The notes beneath the pieces were generated by a model. That model was not told the origin of the DNA, made no database searches, and saw only the letters and a program-made list of their open reading frames with translations. Source: Ignavibacteriaceae bacterium (lineage in GTDB: Bacteria > Bacteroidota > Ignavibacteria > Ignavibacteriales > Ignavibacteriaceae). From it: 64,000 nucleotides of DNA. Of the stretch, positions 42,975 to 52,323 are shown piece after piece; positions within the stretch are counted from its first letter, which is position 1, and every line of letters begins with the position of its first letter. The translations under genes were made by a program, and so were the position numbers. The stretch spans positions 1-64,000 of the forward strand of contig WBUK01000005.1 in assembly GCA_008933765.1 (NCBI GenBank), read 5' to 3'.

Positions 42975-43703
42975 TTATTTCTCCAAAATCAATTTTTTTG
43001 CGGAAACAAATGAACCTGATGTGAGCCTGTAGAGATAAACACCGGAAGGAAGTTCTGAAGCATCGAGCCGGTAAGAATGCCTGCCGGCTTCATAGTAACC
43101 ATCAAGTGCAGTCATAACTTCTTTCCCCATAATATCATAGAGTACAAGAGAAGTGTAGCCCGCCTTCGGAAGGGTGAAATTAATAACCGTTGACGGATTG
43201 AAAGGATTTGGGTAGTTTTGCTCAAGCGAATAATCAGAAATCACCGAGCCTTCATCTTTAACCGAAACAACGGAGGTTGAACCATGAAGTGTATGAGTGT
43301 AGGTCTCACCGGGATTCTCCATGCTGTGCCCTACAACCGTTACGGTTCCGGAACCGTGGCTTCCAAAAGTGAAAATGTGGACCGAAAACTCCCGTTGTTC
43401 GTTCGGCGCAATCGGTGAACTCATAAAATCGGGGGTTGTTGCAACACTGTCAACAAACGGGGCAAAGCAACCCTGATCGAAACATAGAGAAGAAGACCAG
43501 TCTTCGCTCGGCATCGTATTTTCAGTTCTGATAATATAAATCGTCTGCGGCGTTGCTGAAATATTCTTCAGCGTGAACTCAAAAATTAGTTCACTGCCTA
43601 AAGTATCTGTTATGTTCGATACCTGCGGGAAAAACTGAAAGGTCTGAGGCTTAACCTCTGCCGAGATTATCAGGAAAAGTGCAAGTAGTAATAATTTTTT
43701 CAT
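42975..43703 (-). CDS. Small secreted protein with type IX sorting domain
   Basis: A 242-residue protein from the ATG at 43703 (an upstream GTG at 43712 is possible). The signal peptide is followed by about 120 residues with an immunoglobulin-like strand pattern (FEFTLKNISATPQTIYII, REFSVHIFTFGSHGSGTVTV). A sorting domain completes it (EQNYPNPFNPSTVINFTLP ... AKKLILEK). The middle part resembles domains that follow Omp28-like proteins; no catalytic motif. It probably works with the upstream Omp28-like lipoprotein, whose stop it abuts. Confidence 0.82.
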   Translation of the reverse strand: MKKLLLLALFLIISAEVKPQTFQFFPQVSNITDTLGSELIFEFTLKNISATPQTIYIIRTENTMPSEDWSSSLCFDQGCFAPFVDSVATTPDFMSSPIAPNEQREFSVHIFTFGSHGSGTVTVVGHSMENPGETYTHTLHGSTSVVSVKDEGSVISDYSLEQNYPNPFNPSTVINFTLPKAGYTSLVLYDIMGKEVMTALDGYYEAGRHSYRLDASELPSGVYLYRLTSGSFVSAKKLILEK

Positions 43704-43711
43704 GCTGACCA

Positions 43712-44707
43712 CTATTTAATTGAAAAAGCTGACTGATAAATTTCTTTTGAATTTTTGTTTTGCAGAAAGGCAACAACTTTAATTTTTGATAAATCCCAAC
43801 CCGTACCTGTGGAAAGAGAGAAAGAGTAGTTCAACTTTTGTCCGTTATCGCCGTTAAACGCCGGAACAAACCCCGCAGCACCCGTGAAGAACCCCCGCAC
43901 CACATCGTGAAACACAGTTTCACCATTTGAACCCGGAGGTGTGGTAAAACTAACTTCCTCCTGTACAACAAACACATGAAGCACTATATCATTCTGTCCC
44001 GCTTCCGGGATTGAAAGCACCTCAATTCCAATTTTTGCGTGTATTTCACCGCTTGCAATTGAATCTGTTGCGGTCATCCTGAACCGTGCCGGTTGCCTGA
44101 GTTGTTGCTCGATATATTGCTTAATCTGGTTTGAATCAGCCGAAAGAGGCTTAAATCTGCCATCGATGAATGTTGTCGGTGTCGAAAGTACATTGTAGAG
44201 CTGCGCCCTTGCAGTCAGCTGCGAACGGTTCGCCTGATAGAACGGGTCTTGTGGCGAGGGATAATTTACATGGTATTTAATAAAAAGCACGGGGGAGTTT
44301 TTATAAGTCCCTTTTTGCAGTGCATTTATAACTAAATTGGAAGTAACACACGGAACACAGGAAACATTTGCAAAGTCTTCAAGAACAACTACTTTTTGTT
44401 CTGTAACAGGCGCAAGATCGAACACTACATTTGTAATTGAATTGCCCGGAACGGTTATGTTCTTCGTTTCGGAGAGAAACCCATCCATCTGTGCACCAAT
44501 CTGATGAACGCCGGCTTTCACCTGAAGTGTATCAGGAATAACTTTTCCGGTGTTGTTACCGTCAAGAAAAATCGCCGCTCCAACAGGGCTGCCTGTAACA
44601 GCAACACCTCCGAAAACATCATCCTGAACATTAATCGGTGGTGAAGTTTCGCACCCGGTGAAAACCAATATGAGCAATAAAAACGCAGATACTATCCCTT
44701 TTTTCAT
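43712..44707 (-). CDS. Lipoprotein with PEGA domain and Omp28/thioredoxin-like domain
   Basis: A 331-residue lipoprotein (lipobox LILVFTGC). Residues about 30-100 form a PEGA domain (AIFLDGNNTGKVIPDTLQVK). The rest is thioredoxin-like in the Omp28 manner: VVVLEDFANVSCVPCVTSN holds a CxxC (CVPC), followed by VLFIKYHVNYPSPQDPFY, STPTTFIDGRF (cis-Pro) and a C-terminal beta part. It is probably anchored in the outer or inner membrane facing the periplasm. The operon context with a TlpA protein suggests thiol chemistry, though a structural role is equally possible. Confidence 0.83.
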   Translation of the reverse strand: MKKGIVSAFLLLILVFTGCETSPPINVQDDVFGGVAVTGSPVGAAIFLDGNNTGKVIPDTLQVKAGVHQIGAQMDGFLSETKNITVPGNSITNVVFDLAPVTEQKVVVLEDFANVSCVPCVTSNLVINALQKGTYKNSPVLFIKYHVNYPSPQDPFYQANRSQLTARAQLYNVLSTPTTFIDGRFKPLSADSNQIKQYIEQQLRQPARFRMTATDSIASGEIHAKIGIEVLSIPEAGQNDIVLHVFVVQEEVSFTTPPGSNGETVFHDVVRGFFTGAAGFVPAFNGDNGQKLNYSFSLSTGTGWDLSKIKVVAFLQNKNSKEIYQSAFSIK

Positions 44708-44721
44708 CGTGCCACTTTGTG

Positions 44722-47547
44722 TTATTTCAATAAAATCATTTTACGGCTTAAAACTGCGCTTTCGGTAACTAAGCGATAGAAATATATTCCGCTCGAAAGC
44801 CCAGTTGCGTCGAAATTAAAAGAATACCTACCTGCGCCCATCTCTTTATCAACCAGAACGGTAACCAATTGCCCCACCGAGTTATAAACCGCTAAGTTAA
44901 CGAACCCCGATTGTGGCAGATCAAAACTGATCCTGGTCGAGGGGTTGAAAGGATTCGGATAGTTCTGATCGAGCGAAAATTCGGTCGGCATTGTTTCAGT
45001 TTTTTCTTCCTCAACAGAGGTGATAATCCCCTGTTCTGGCGTAGGAAGTTTTGCCGTTGTGTAAAGCCTAAACTCGCCCGGAGCAAGCGTTACCTGCATG
45101 TTGGGATCGGTTACCGTAATTGAATCACCCGGGAAGAAGTCGTACCACTTTCCGGCGTTCTGGAAACCCGCACTGAAACTTGCGCTCGTTACGCCAAAAT
45201 TACCAAGAACTAAAACATTCATCGAAGGGTGGTTGATTTTTATTTTTTTAACGGCTCCGCCTACATCCAACGAAAAATCGGTGCTGCTGAAAGCGGGATA
45301 ATTCTTTTTAAGATTTATCAACTCACGCCAGGTTTTGTAAAGGTTCACCCTTTTTATATCCTGCCAATACTCCCACTTAAGCGGTTTAGGGTCGGTTTTA
45401 CAGCCGTCGTTTCCGCACGGGTAGAAAATTGAGACATCGTATCCCAACTCACCAAATTGCCATATCATTTTTGGCCCCGGCACGGTGAAAAAGAAAGCGC
45501 CTGCTAATTTTTCCCGGTTCAGTGCAGTTGCAAGGTCTTTTATATTGTAACTGCCGCTTGAATTGCCGTATTGCAGGTTTTTATACATATTTCGTTCTTC
45601 GTCGTGGCTTTCCATGTAGCCAACTAAATTTGGAGCGTTCCAACCGCGCACTTTCCACGAAACACCGCTGAAGTTCGATTTGTTGTTGTCGTGGTAACCC
45701 ATTGTGGCTTCGTTGTAGTTGGAGTTGTGGTTGCCCCACAACATCATACCGTTGTTCGAAAGAACGGTTTCTTCACTGTTATCAGCAAAGTGTTCAAGAA
45801 TAACATAAGCGTTGGAGTCAACAGTCCAGATTTGGTTCGCCATTCTGGTTAATAAATTAATCCTCGATTGATCGTACTGCCCCCACTGCCCGACATTGTT
45901 GCCGCTGTTAGTTTGCGTGAATCCTTTGGAGAGATCGAACCGGAAACCATCAAATTTATACTCCTGCAGCCAGAATCTGTTAACTCTGTCAACATAATAT
46001 TTAGTAGCGGGGCTCTCGTGGTTGAAGTCGTAGCCTACATTATAGGGGTGCCTCGGAATTGGGTTGAACCACGGGCTGTTCGGTGCCGGGCGGTTGTTGC
46101 CGGCATCCCAGTATAACCGAACCATTGGGTTAAGCCCAAAAGCGTGATTAAGCACCATATCCAACACAACAGCTATACCCCGTTTGTGGGCTTCGTCAAT
46201 AAGGCGCTTTAACTCGTCTTTTGGTCCGTACCATTTATCGGGAGCCATGTGGAACATCGGGTTGTAACCCCAGCTGTTGTTCCCTTCAAACTCCATAACC
46301 GGCATAAGTTCAAGGCAGTTAATCCCAAGCCGTTCTAAATATCCGAGTGTATCGGTAATCGATTTATAAGTTTGTGCAGATGTGAAATCCCTTATTAACA
46401 GTTCGTAAACAACCAATTTGTCTTTCGCAGGCTTTTGAAAGTTGGTTACCTGCCACTGATATGGTGTCTGCCCCGGTTGCATAACCGAAACAATGTTTGA
46501 TGTTTTACCAATCGGATAAGGAATAAGGTTGGGGTAACGAAGTGAATCGATATATTTATCGTTCCACGGGTCAAGCACTTTCTCGGAATATGGGTCACCC
46601 ACCCGAATCGTGTTATCCACTAAGTACTGGAAACGGTACTCTTTGCCCGGAGTTAACCCGTTCAGAGTAATCCACCACCGATTGTTATCGGGTGTTTTGT
46701 AAAGTTCGTGTGCCGGTTCAATCTCCCAGCCGTTCATGTCACCAATCAGATAAATGTACTGTTTTTGCGGCGCATACAGCACGAAAGTGGCTGATGTGCC
46801 CGAAGTGTAGTTTATTCCATCCTGCACACCTGCGGGAAGTTCCTGAACGGGTGTCGTACCCCTGACGACAAAGTAGGTTGAGTCCCACCCCTGCCCGCCG
46901 ATTCCTGAAATTGCAAGGGCTTTAACTTTCGTTTTGCCAACGGATGATAAGGTTAAGTTGTATGAAATGGAATCGTTATTAACCTGTGCGACTTCATTGC
47001 CGTTCACGAAAAGCTTCATTTGTTGAGTACCCGGCGCACCGATTGCCAGAATGGGCACCTGCGTATTCTGATTAACCACACCGCTGAAGGTCGGCTGAAC
47101 AATTGCAGCAGTCTGCCCGGGCTGAGCCAACGGGAGAAAAATATCGCCCCCATCAGCGGTTTTACCCGTTTGCGAACCGGTGTTGTTCCTGAATACAAAG
47201 GCTAACTGAAGTATGGTTTCGCTTTCAGGAACACCGTAGTATTCCCTGATTTTGAACGCAATTTTCCATTTTGTTCCGCCTACAAAAGTCATCTGTGTTT
47301 CCGGGGTGTTCTGCCCCCACTGAGTTTTAACATATCTCCAGTCCGACGGGCTTGTGCTTTGGTCGGTTATTACACCGGTATGCGCATAAATCGGGAAAAC
47401 ATTCAGCAGACCTGCACTTCCTTTTGAGGCGTCGTAAATAATCACGATCGAGTCTTCGGGGGTTGCAAAATATGGTGTCCACTCAAGTTCGCCTTGCCCA
47501 AAGGCAACCGAAAACAACAACACCAACGAGAGGAATAATTTTTTCAT
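44722..47547 (-). CDS. Secreted alpha-amylase-family glycoside hydrolase (GH13) with CBM48 and type IX sorting domain
   Basis: A 941-residue protein. After the signal peptide come a starch-binding-like beta domain (DSIVIIYDASKGSAGLLNV) and a CBM48-like domain at about 242-345 (YLIGDMNGWEIEPAHELY). A GH13 barrel then follows: GINCLELMPVMEFEGNNSWG and VVLDMVLNHAF. The nucleophile Asp is in FDGFRFDLSKG near residue 538, the acid Glu in AYVILEHFADN near 583, and the third Asp in GYMESHDEERN near 648. A sorting domain (DQNYPNPFNPSTRISFDLP ... SRKMILLK) ends it. It should act on alpha-glucans at the cell surface. GGAG precedes the ATG, overlapping the end of the yjbQ-like gene. Confidence 0.93.
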   Translation of the reverse strand: MKKLFLSLVLLFSVAFGQGELEWTPYFATPEDSIVIIYDASKGSAGLLNVFPIYAHTGVITDQSTSPSDWRYVKTQWGQNTPETQMTFVGGTKWKIAFKIREYYGVPESETILQLAFVFRNNTGSQTGKTADGGDIFLPLAQPGQTAAIVQPTFSGVVNQNTQVPILAIGAPGTQQMKLFVNGNEVAQVNNDSISYNLTLSSVGKTKVKALAISGIGGQGWDSTYFVVRGTTPVQELPAGVQDGINYTSGTSATFVLYAPQKQYIYLIGDMNGWEIEPAHELYKTPDNNRWWITLNGLTPGKEYRFQYLVDNTIRVGDPYSEKVLDPWNDKYIDSLRYPNLIPYPIGKTSNIVSVMQPGQTPYQWQVTNFQKPAKDKLVVYELLIRDFTSAQTYKSITDTLGYLERLGINCLELMPVMEFEGNNSWGYNPMFHMAPDKWYGPKDELKRLIDEAHKRGIAVVLDMVLNHAFGLNPMVRLYWDAGNNRPAPNSPWFNPIPRHPYNVGYDFNHESPATKYYVDRVNRFWLQEYKFDGFRFDLSKGFTQTNSGNNVGQWGQYDQSRINLLTRMANQIWTVDSNAYVILEHFADNSEETVLSNNGMMLWGNHNSNYNEATMGYHDNNKSNFSGVSWKVRGWNAPNLVGYMESHDEERNMYKNLQYGNSSGSYNIKDLATALNREKLAGAFFFTVPGPKMIWQFGELGYDVSIFYPCGNDGCKTDPKPLKWEYWQDIKRVNLYKTWRELINLKKNYPAFSSTDFSLDVGGAVKKIKINHPSMNVLVLGNFGVTSASFSAGFQNAGKWYDFFPGDSITVTDPNMQVTLAPGEFRLYTTAKLPTPEQGIITSVEEEKTETMPTEFSLDQNYPNPFNPSTRISFDLPQSGFVNLAVYNSVGQLVTVLVDKEMGAGRYSFNFDATGLSSGIYFYRLVTESAVLSRKMILLK

Positions 47548-47551
47548 TAAG

Positions 47552-47977
47552 TTAAGCTCCGATCACCTGGTAAACCACGGTTCTTTCACGCGGACGAGTA
47601 TCAAAATCGATGAAGATTATCTGCTGCCAGGTACCAAGTATCAATTTTCCGTTTAAGAACGGGATGTGTAGCGAAGGACCCTGCAATGCAGCCCTTAGGT
47701 GCGAGTGGCCGTTCCCGTCGTGCCAGGTCATATCGTGATGATATATTTTCCCGGAAGGGATCAGCCTTTCCATGAACTCGGGATAGTCTTTAAGCAAACC
47801 GGGTTCAAATTCAATTGTGGTTAATGCCGCGGTTGAACCGGGAACAAACAAGAGAATATTTCCTTCTGTAAAATTGTTTTCTTCTATAACCTTTTCAACA
47901 TCGGCTGTAAGGTCTTTTATTTCCGAGTCTCCGTTTGTGTGAAACTCTATTTTACCGGTAAGAAAATGAATTGCCAT
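47552..47977 (-). CDS. YjbQ/UPF0047 family protein
   Basis: A 141-residue protein from the ATG at 47977; an upstream TTG at 48001 is less likely. ILLFVPGSTAALTTIEFEPG, HHDMTWHDGNGHSHLRAAL, LGTWQQIIFIDFDTRPRERT are the family motifs, with the conserved His cluster. Members show weak thiamine-phosphate synthase activity in complementation tests; the true role is unclear. It is the first gene of the amylase operon, 4 bases upstream of the amylase start, an odd companion for secreted proteins. Confidence 0.9.
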   Translation of the reverse strand: MAIHFLTGKIEFHTNGDSEIKDLTADVEKVIEENNFTEGNILLFVPGSTAALTTIEFEPGLLKDYPEFMERLIPSGKIYHHDMTWHDGNGHSHLRAALQGPSLHIPFLNGKLILGTWQQIIFIDFDTRPRERTVVYQVIGA

Positions 47978-48181
47978 AATAAACTGCCAAAGTTTAATCA
48001 ATTTTTGTTATTTCTAAAGATAATAATAATTTTGGGTTTTTTCAAGCGTTAATTTAATTCTCATTAACATTGGTTAAATTCCCAAAATTATTAATTAATT
48101 TACAGGAAGTTACCCGCTGCCTTCATTGTGTGTTGGGTACTGAAAACTTCGACAAAAAAATCCCAAATCCCCCCCCCCTCT

Positions 48182-48276
48182 TTTGCACCTAAAACCTTTT
48201 TATCAAACACCTGCGGGTATAAGGTTTCCGGCTGTGCGTTCGGAGATTTGTACCTAAAGCTTCTTTACCAGACACC
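48182..48276. repeat. Diverged copy of the rlmB 3' end, 65 bp downstream
   Basis: The 30 bases at 48247-48276 (end of rlmB and its stop) and at 48182-48211 agree at 24 of 30 positions. The copy still contains a TAA at the equivalent place (48200-48202). The segment also includes a run of ten C at 48169-48178 just beyond the copy. Confidence 0.6.
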
Positions 48277-49005
48277 CCTTTCGCGCAAAGCATTAAAAAG
48301 AGCAACCCCCGTTGCAACAGATACATTCAGCGATTCTATATTTCCCATCATTGGTATTGTCAGAATAAAATCACAATTTTGCTTAACTAATCTGCGTAAC
48401 CCCTTCTCTTCATTCCCGACTATAATCAGAAGCGGTAAAGTGTAGTCAATTTTCTGAACCTTAGGCTTTTCTTCCAATGCCAGACCTACCGACCAAAACC
48501 CCGCCTCTTTACACTCTTTAATCGCATCGGTTAAATTGCTGACTTCACAAACCGGTATGTGCACCGCTGCACCTGCCGAAGTCTTAAATACCGTCATATT
48601 AAGTGGGGCGCTCGAGTGCTTTGTGGTTATTATCCCGTCAACCCCGGCACACTCTGCACTTCTTATTATTGCGCCAAAATTGTGAGGATCCTGAACGGAA
48701 TCCAAAGCCAACAGAAGTTTGTTTTTCCCTCCTGATAATTTAATAATTTCGTGCAAAGGTAAGGTTCGGAAAGCATGTACCCGCGCGGCAACCCCCTGTG
48801 TTGGCTCGTGACCGCGGGTGAAATCTGAAAATTTCTTGTTTTCAAGTTCTGTTATGGGAATTTTAAGCCTGCCGGCTGTTTCCCTTATCTCGTTTAACAG
48901 TTCACCTTTAATTCCCTTTTGAAAAGTAACAGCCTCTACCTTAACACCTGAACGCAGCGCCTCGAGCACCGGTTTTCTGCCGGCTACTACTATTATTCCG
49001 CTCAA
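48265..49005 (-). CDS. rlmB: 23S rRNA (guanosine-2'-O-)-methyltransferase RlmB-type
   Basis: A 246-residue TrmH/SpoU enzyme. IVVAGRKPVLEALRSG is the RlmB-type N-terminal opening, GHEPTQGVAARV the linker, then ALDSVQDPHNFGAIIRSAEC, LLIIVGNEEKGLRRLV and IPMMGNIESLNVSVATGVAL, the three SPOUT motifs. It methylates the 2'-O of a guanosine in the 23S rRNA P-loop region. The TTG start overlaps the TGA of lgt (TTGA), so expression is coupled to lgt. Confidence 0.9.
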   Translation of the reverse strand: MSGIIVVAGRKPVLEALRSGVKVEAVTFQKGIKGELLNEIRETAGRLKIPITELENKKFSDFTRGHEPTQGVAARVHAFRTLPLHEIIKLSGGKNKLLLALDSVQDPHNFGAIIRSAECAGVDGIITTKHSSAPLNMTVFKTSAGAAVHIPVCEVSNLTDAIKECKEAGFWSVGLALEEKPKVQKIDYTLPLLIIVGNEEKGLRRLVKQNCDFILTIPMMGNIESLNVSVATGVALFNALRERGVW

Positions 49006-49886
49006 TTTGCTTTTTTCTTTTTCTGTTCGCCCGTTTTTTTCTTTGGCTTAAGCGAATCGGGAACAACGAACCTCGGTTTATCCGGGTTTTTATAAGTGTA
49101 GTAGAACAAGCCCCACGCTCCGGCGGCCATCAAACCAACTGCAACCAACTGGGCTTCGCTTAATCCGAACAAAAGCCGCGGGTTCAGCCGGATAAATTCG
49201 ATCGAAAAACGCTCCAAGCCTGCACCGAGTAAATAGACTGAGAAAAGTTTGCCAATAGGCCAGTCTTTCTTGCGAAAGTGCAGTAAAATCGCCATCAGCA
49301 CAATCATCAGTAAAAATTCGTAGATTGGGGTCGGGTGCAGCGGGGTGTTGTCGGGCACAATTCCGTTCGGGTATCCCTTTGCAATATCAGAACCCATAAA
49401 CATTAAAGAGGGCTTTACAATGCCGTTCTCGTAGTTTGTGCCCCAGGGAAGTGAGGTTGGGATTCCATAGTCGCCGTCACCGGCAAGGTGGCAGCCAATT
49501 CTTCCGATTCCGTAAGCAATTGCCAAAGCAGGCGCTGCACAGTCAGCTATAAATAAAAACGGAACCTTTTTCTGCCTCATACGGATATAAATTGCGAGCA
49601 TGGCAAGCAGCAGTCCACCGTGAAAAGTAAGACCCCCGGGCGAAAAAAGTGCGCCGATCGGGTCGTTAAAGAACTCGTCCATGTTAGCAAACAGATGGAA
49701 AAGTTTGCTGCCAATAACGCCGAAGACAATTGCCAAAAGGGTAATTTCAGTGGCTAATTGTGTATCAATGCCCCTGCGCTCGAACTCTTTGGTTAACATC
49801 CAGCTCGCAACGATGAAAGCAATGCCGAGCATCAACCCATAGCTGTGAACAGTGAAGGGCCCAATTGAAATTATTTCCGGATACAT
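49002..49886 (-). CDS. lgt: Prolipoprotein diacylglyceryl transferase
   Basis: A 294-residue integral membrane enzyme with about seven helices that attaches diacylglycerol to the lipobox Cys of prolipoproteins. IGPFTVHSYGLMLGIAF, LTFHGGLLLAM and IGRIGCHLAGDGDYGIP are the recognised motifs; the last replaces the usual GRIGNF(I/L)NGE signature but is usual in Bacteroidota. The C-terminus is a Lys-rich tail. The lipoproteins in this window are its expected substrates. Part of the rocD-ptsN-lgt-rlmB run. Confidence 0.93.
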   Translation of the reverse strand: MYPEIISIGPFTVHSYGLMLGIAFIVASWMLTKEFERRGIDTQLATEITLLAIVFGVIGSKLFHLFANMDEFFNDPIGALFSPGGLTFHGGLLLAMLAIYIRMRQKKVPFLFIADCAAPALAIAYGIGRIGCHLAGDGDYGIPTSLPWGTNYENGIVKPSLMFMGSDIAKGYPNGIVPDNTPLHPTPIYEFLLMIVLMAILLHFRKKDWPIGKLFSVYLLGAGLERFSIEFIRLNPRLLFGLSEAQLVAVGLMAAGAWGLFYYTYKNPDKPRFVVPDSLKPKKKTGEQKKKKAN

Positions 49887-49892
49887 TTTTGG

Positions 49893-50408
49893 TTATACCT
49901 CTTCAAAAGTATTTAATTCAGGAGCTAACCTGAAGGTGCAGAAATGTCGGTTGTTCTTCTTCTCGGGGATAGTTTCACCGACGACTGCAATATCTTTTTT
50001 GTATATGTTGAAGTCAACAGTAAAAGAGTTGATACTGCCATCCTGCTTAATTACATTAAAAGTGTGCTCGCCGTATAAATCTTCAAAATAGAGATCAACC
50101 CTGGCGGGCCCCGGCTGAACATAGTAAGATTGTTGCGTGTTCAAACCAAGAAGACTGATATCAATCACATTTTTTATTTTTCTGACATCCACCGAAATCA
50201 GATAATTAAGAAAAACGAACTCTTTAACCGTAGTAATGGTGAGAACATAGAACTGTTTCTTCTTTATCTCATCGTAATGATAATAAACCATCGCACGATA
50301 TTCGATCACATCCCCGGTTTTAACCGGGGTTGTGCTTTTCATCTTATCGATAGTCTTCTTACGGGTTTTCGGTATCTTGGGGACACCCTCCTGTCGTCTC
50401 AGCGGCAT
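49893..50408 (-). CDS. Hypothetical protein between ptsN and lgt
   Basis: A 171-residue protein with a basic N-terminus (RRQEGVPKIPKTRKKTIDKM) and no signal peptide or membrane helix. The rest has a beta-rich pattern (VIEYRAMVYYHYDEIKKKQF, ARVDLYFEDLYGEHTFNVIK). I do not recognise a family. It is 12 bases after ptsN and 6 bases before lgt, so it is certainly co-transcribed with them. An alternative ATG at about residue 23 would remove the basic end. Confidence 0.7.
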   Translation of the reverse strand: MPLRRQEGVPKIPKTRKKTIDKMKSTTPVKTGDVIEYRAMVYYHYDEIKKKQFYVLTITTVKEFVFLNYLISVDVRKIKNVIDISLLGLNTQQSYYVQPGPARVDLYFEDLYGEHTFNVIKQDGSINSFTVDFNIYKKDIAVVGETIPEKKNNRHFCTFRLAPELNTFEEV

Positions 50409-50420
50409 CGGATGGCTGCC

Positions 50421-50894
50421 TTAAAGATTATCGTAATAAGTCTCTTCCTCAGTCTTGAATATTTCCAGAATCTCTGCGGCAGTTTTTGCTTCCATCAGGT
50501 TTCTTCTGAATTCATCCTTGGTCATCATCCGTGAAATCCTGCTTAATAATTTGATGTGCAGGCTCACTAAATTCTCTTTACCAACGAGCAAAAAGACCAA
50601 ATGAACGGGCTGACCGTCGTGCGAGTTATACTCAATCGGGCGCGAACTTTTGCCGAAAGCGCATAAAATTTCCGAGATCGAATCAGTTTTACCGTGCGGA
50701 AGAGCGAAGTTTTTCCCTATTCCGGTAGAAATAATTTTTTCTCTCTCGAAGACCGCCGTCCGGACTTTTTGAATATCGTCAACACGGGGGTCATCATCGA
50801 AGAGGTCAACCATTTCATTAATCACCTCTTCTTTCGTCGTTCCGGTAAGCTCAGGTATAATTAACTCTGTCTTTAACAGATCAGAAAGTTTCAT
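50421..50894 (-). CDS. ptsN: PTS IIA-like (nitrogen-regulatory type) protein
   Basis: A 157-residue protein with the EIIA(Ntr/Fru) fold. FEREKIISTGIGKNFALPHG contains the phospho-accepting His (in ALPHGK), and LVFLLVGKENLVSLHIKLLS is the second motif. No EI, HPr or transporter gene is near, so it is probably a regulatory phosphoprotein rather than a sugar transport component. GGAGAACAA precedes the ATG, a strong site. It lies between rocD and the unknown gene. Confidence 0.88.
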   Translation of the reverse strand: MKLSDLLKTELIIPELTGTTKEEVINEMVDLFDDDPRVDDIQKVRTAVFEREKIISTGIGKNFALPHGKTDSISEILCAFGKSSRPIEYNSHDGQPVHLVFLLVGKENLVSLHIKLLSRISRMMTKDEFRRNLMEAKTAAEILEIFKTEEETYYDNL

Positions 50895-50949
50895 TTGTTC
50901 TCCGGATCCTTTTATTTAATGTGAATATTTATCAATCTGCCACCCGCCT

Positions 50950-52152
50950 TTAGTCCATCAGCAACACATCTTTGATGTGAATTAACGCCTCGTCTATCTC
51001 CTCTTTCTTGATTACCAAAGGAGGAGCAAAACGGATAACATGAGTGTGAGTTTCTTTGCAAAGTATTCCGCGCTCGGCAAGTGCTTCGCAGAATCTTCTG
51101 GCGCCGCCGGATGATTCGTTAAGTTCCATGCCGATGAATAAACCCTTCCCCCGAATCTCTTTTACATGCTTCGATGGGATTTCTGAGAGTTTACTGCGGA
51201 AATATTTACCCAGTTCAAACGAATTTTCAACCAAATTTTCTTCAATCAGTACTTTAACGGCTTCCCTTGCAATAGCAGCGCCGAGTGGGTTACCGCCGAA
51301 GGTTGAACCATGGTCGCCCGGGTTGAATACGCCAAGCACTTCTTTGTCAGAAAGCACTGCGGATACAGGGTAGCAACCGCCTGAAAGTGCCTTTCCTATT
51401 ATTACTACATCGGGGCGGATGCCGTCGTACTCGAATGCAAAAAGCTTACCCGATCTTCCCAACCCCGACTGAATTTCGTCGGTCATAAAGAGAACATTGT
51501 GCTTTTCGCACACTTCTTTTGCCTCTTTCAGGTAACCATCCGGTGGAATTATGATACCGGCTTCACCCTGAATTGGTTCTATCAAAAATGCTACGGTGTT
51601 TTCGTCAATAGCTGCTTTTAGCGAATCGATGTTTCCGTATTCTACAGTCTCAAATCCGGGGGTGAAGGGACCGAAACCGTCTTTGTATTGTTCTTCGGTT
51701 GAAAAACTGACTATAGTAATTGTTCTTCCGGCAAAGTTGTTAGAGCAGGTTAAAATTTTTCCTTTTCCTTGCGGCACACCCTTAACTTTTTCGCCCCACT
51801 TCCTTGCCGCTTTCAGAGCAGTTTCAACGGCTTCGGCGCCGGAGTTCATCGGCAGCATCATTTCGTAGCCGGTAAGCTCGCAGAGTTCTTTCGCCAGAAG
51901 TGGCAATTGATCGTTTCTGAATGCGCGCGATGTTAATGTTACTTTTTCAGCCTGATCTTTTAATGCTTTAATGATTCTTGGATGACAATGCCCCTGATTA
52001 ACGGCGGAGTAGGCGGCTAAACAGTCTAAATATTTTTTACCGTCAACATCCCACATATATACGCCCTCGGCGTGGTCAACCACTACATCCAACGGATGAT
52101 AATTATGTGCACCAAATTGTTCTTCTATTGCTATATAATCTCTCGTGTTCAT
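50950..52152 (-). CDS. rocD: Ornithine aminotransferase
   Basis: A 400-residue class III PLP aminotransferase from the ATG at 52152 (AAGG upstream); an earlier TTG would add 13 residues. YIAIEEQFGAHNYHPLDVVV is a hallmark of ornithine aminotransferase, with CLAAYSAVNQGHCHP. MLPMNSGAEAVETALKAARK is the cofactor region, and IIGKALSGGCYPVSAVL holds the PLP Lys. It converts ornithine and 2-oxoglutarate to glutamate semialdehyde and glutamate, linking arginine breakdown to proline or glutamate. First gene of the operon. Confidence 0.93.
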   Translation of the reverse strand: MNTRDYIAIEEQFGAHNYHPLDVVVDHAEGVYMWDVDGKKYLDCLAAYSAVNQGHCHPRIIKALKDQAEKVTLTSRAFRNDQLPLLAKELCELTGYEMMLPMNSGAEAVETALKAARKWGEKVKGVPQGKGKILTCSNNFAGRTITIVSFSTEEQYKDGFGPFTPGFETVEYGNIDSLKAAIDENTVAFLIEPIQGEAGIIIPPDGYLKEAKEVCEKHNVLFMTDEIQSGLGRSGKLFAFEYDGIRPDVVIIGKALSGGCYPVSAVLSDKEVLGVFNPGDHGSTFGGNPLGAAIAREAVKVLIEENLVENSFELGKYFRSKLSEIPSKHVKEIRGKGLFIGMELNESSGGARRFCEALAERGILCKETHTHVIRFAPPLVIKKEEIDEALIHIKDVLLMD

Positions 52153-52323
52153 TTTCTGCCTTTTCAAAAATTTATAAAAATTCCCGTTCACTAATTTACC
52201 AAAAAGAGTTGAGAATCACTCAAGAGCTGATTATTCTCTATAGATTTTTTTTAACTTCTTTTATCAACACCGCACTTATTATCTTATTGGTTTGAATTAT
52301 TATAACTTCGGAAAACGAACTTA

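Noticed and set aside
48169-48178. Frameshift suggested by a run of ten C
   Set aside because: The run lies in the spacer between two intact genes, with no broken frame on either side.
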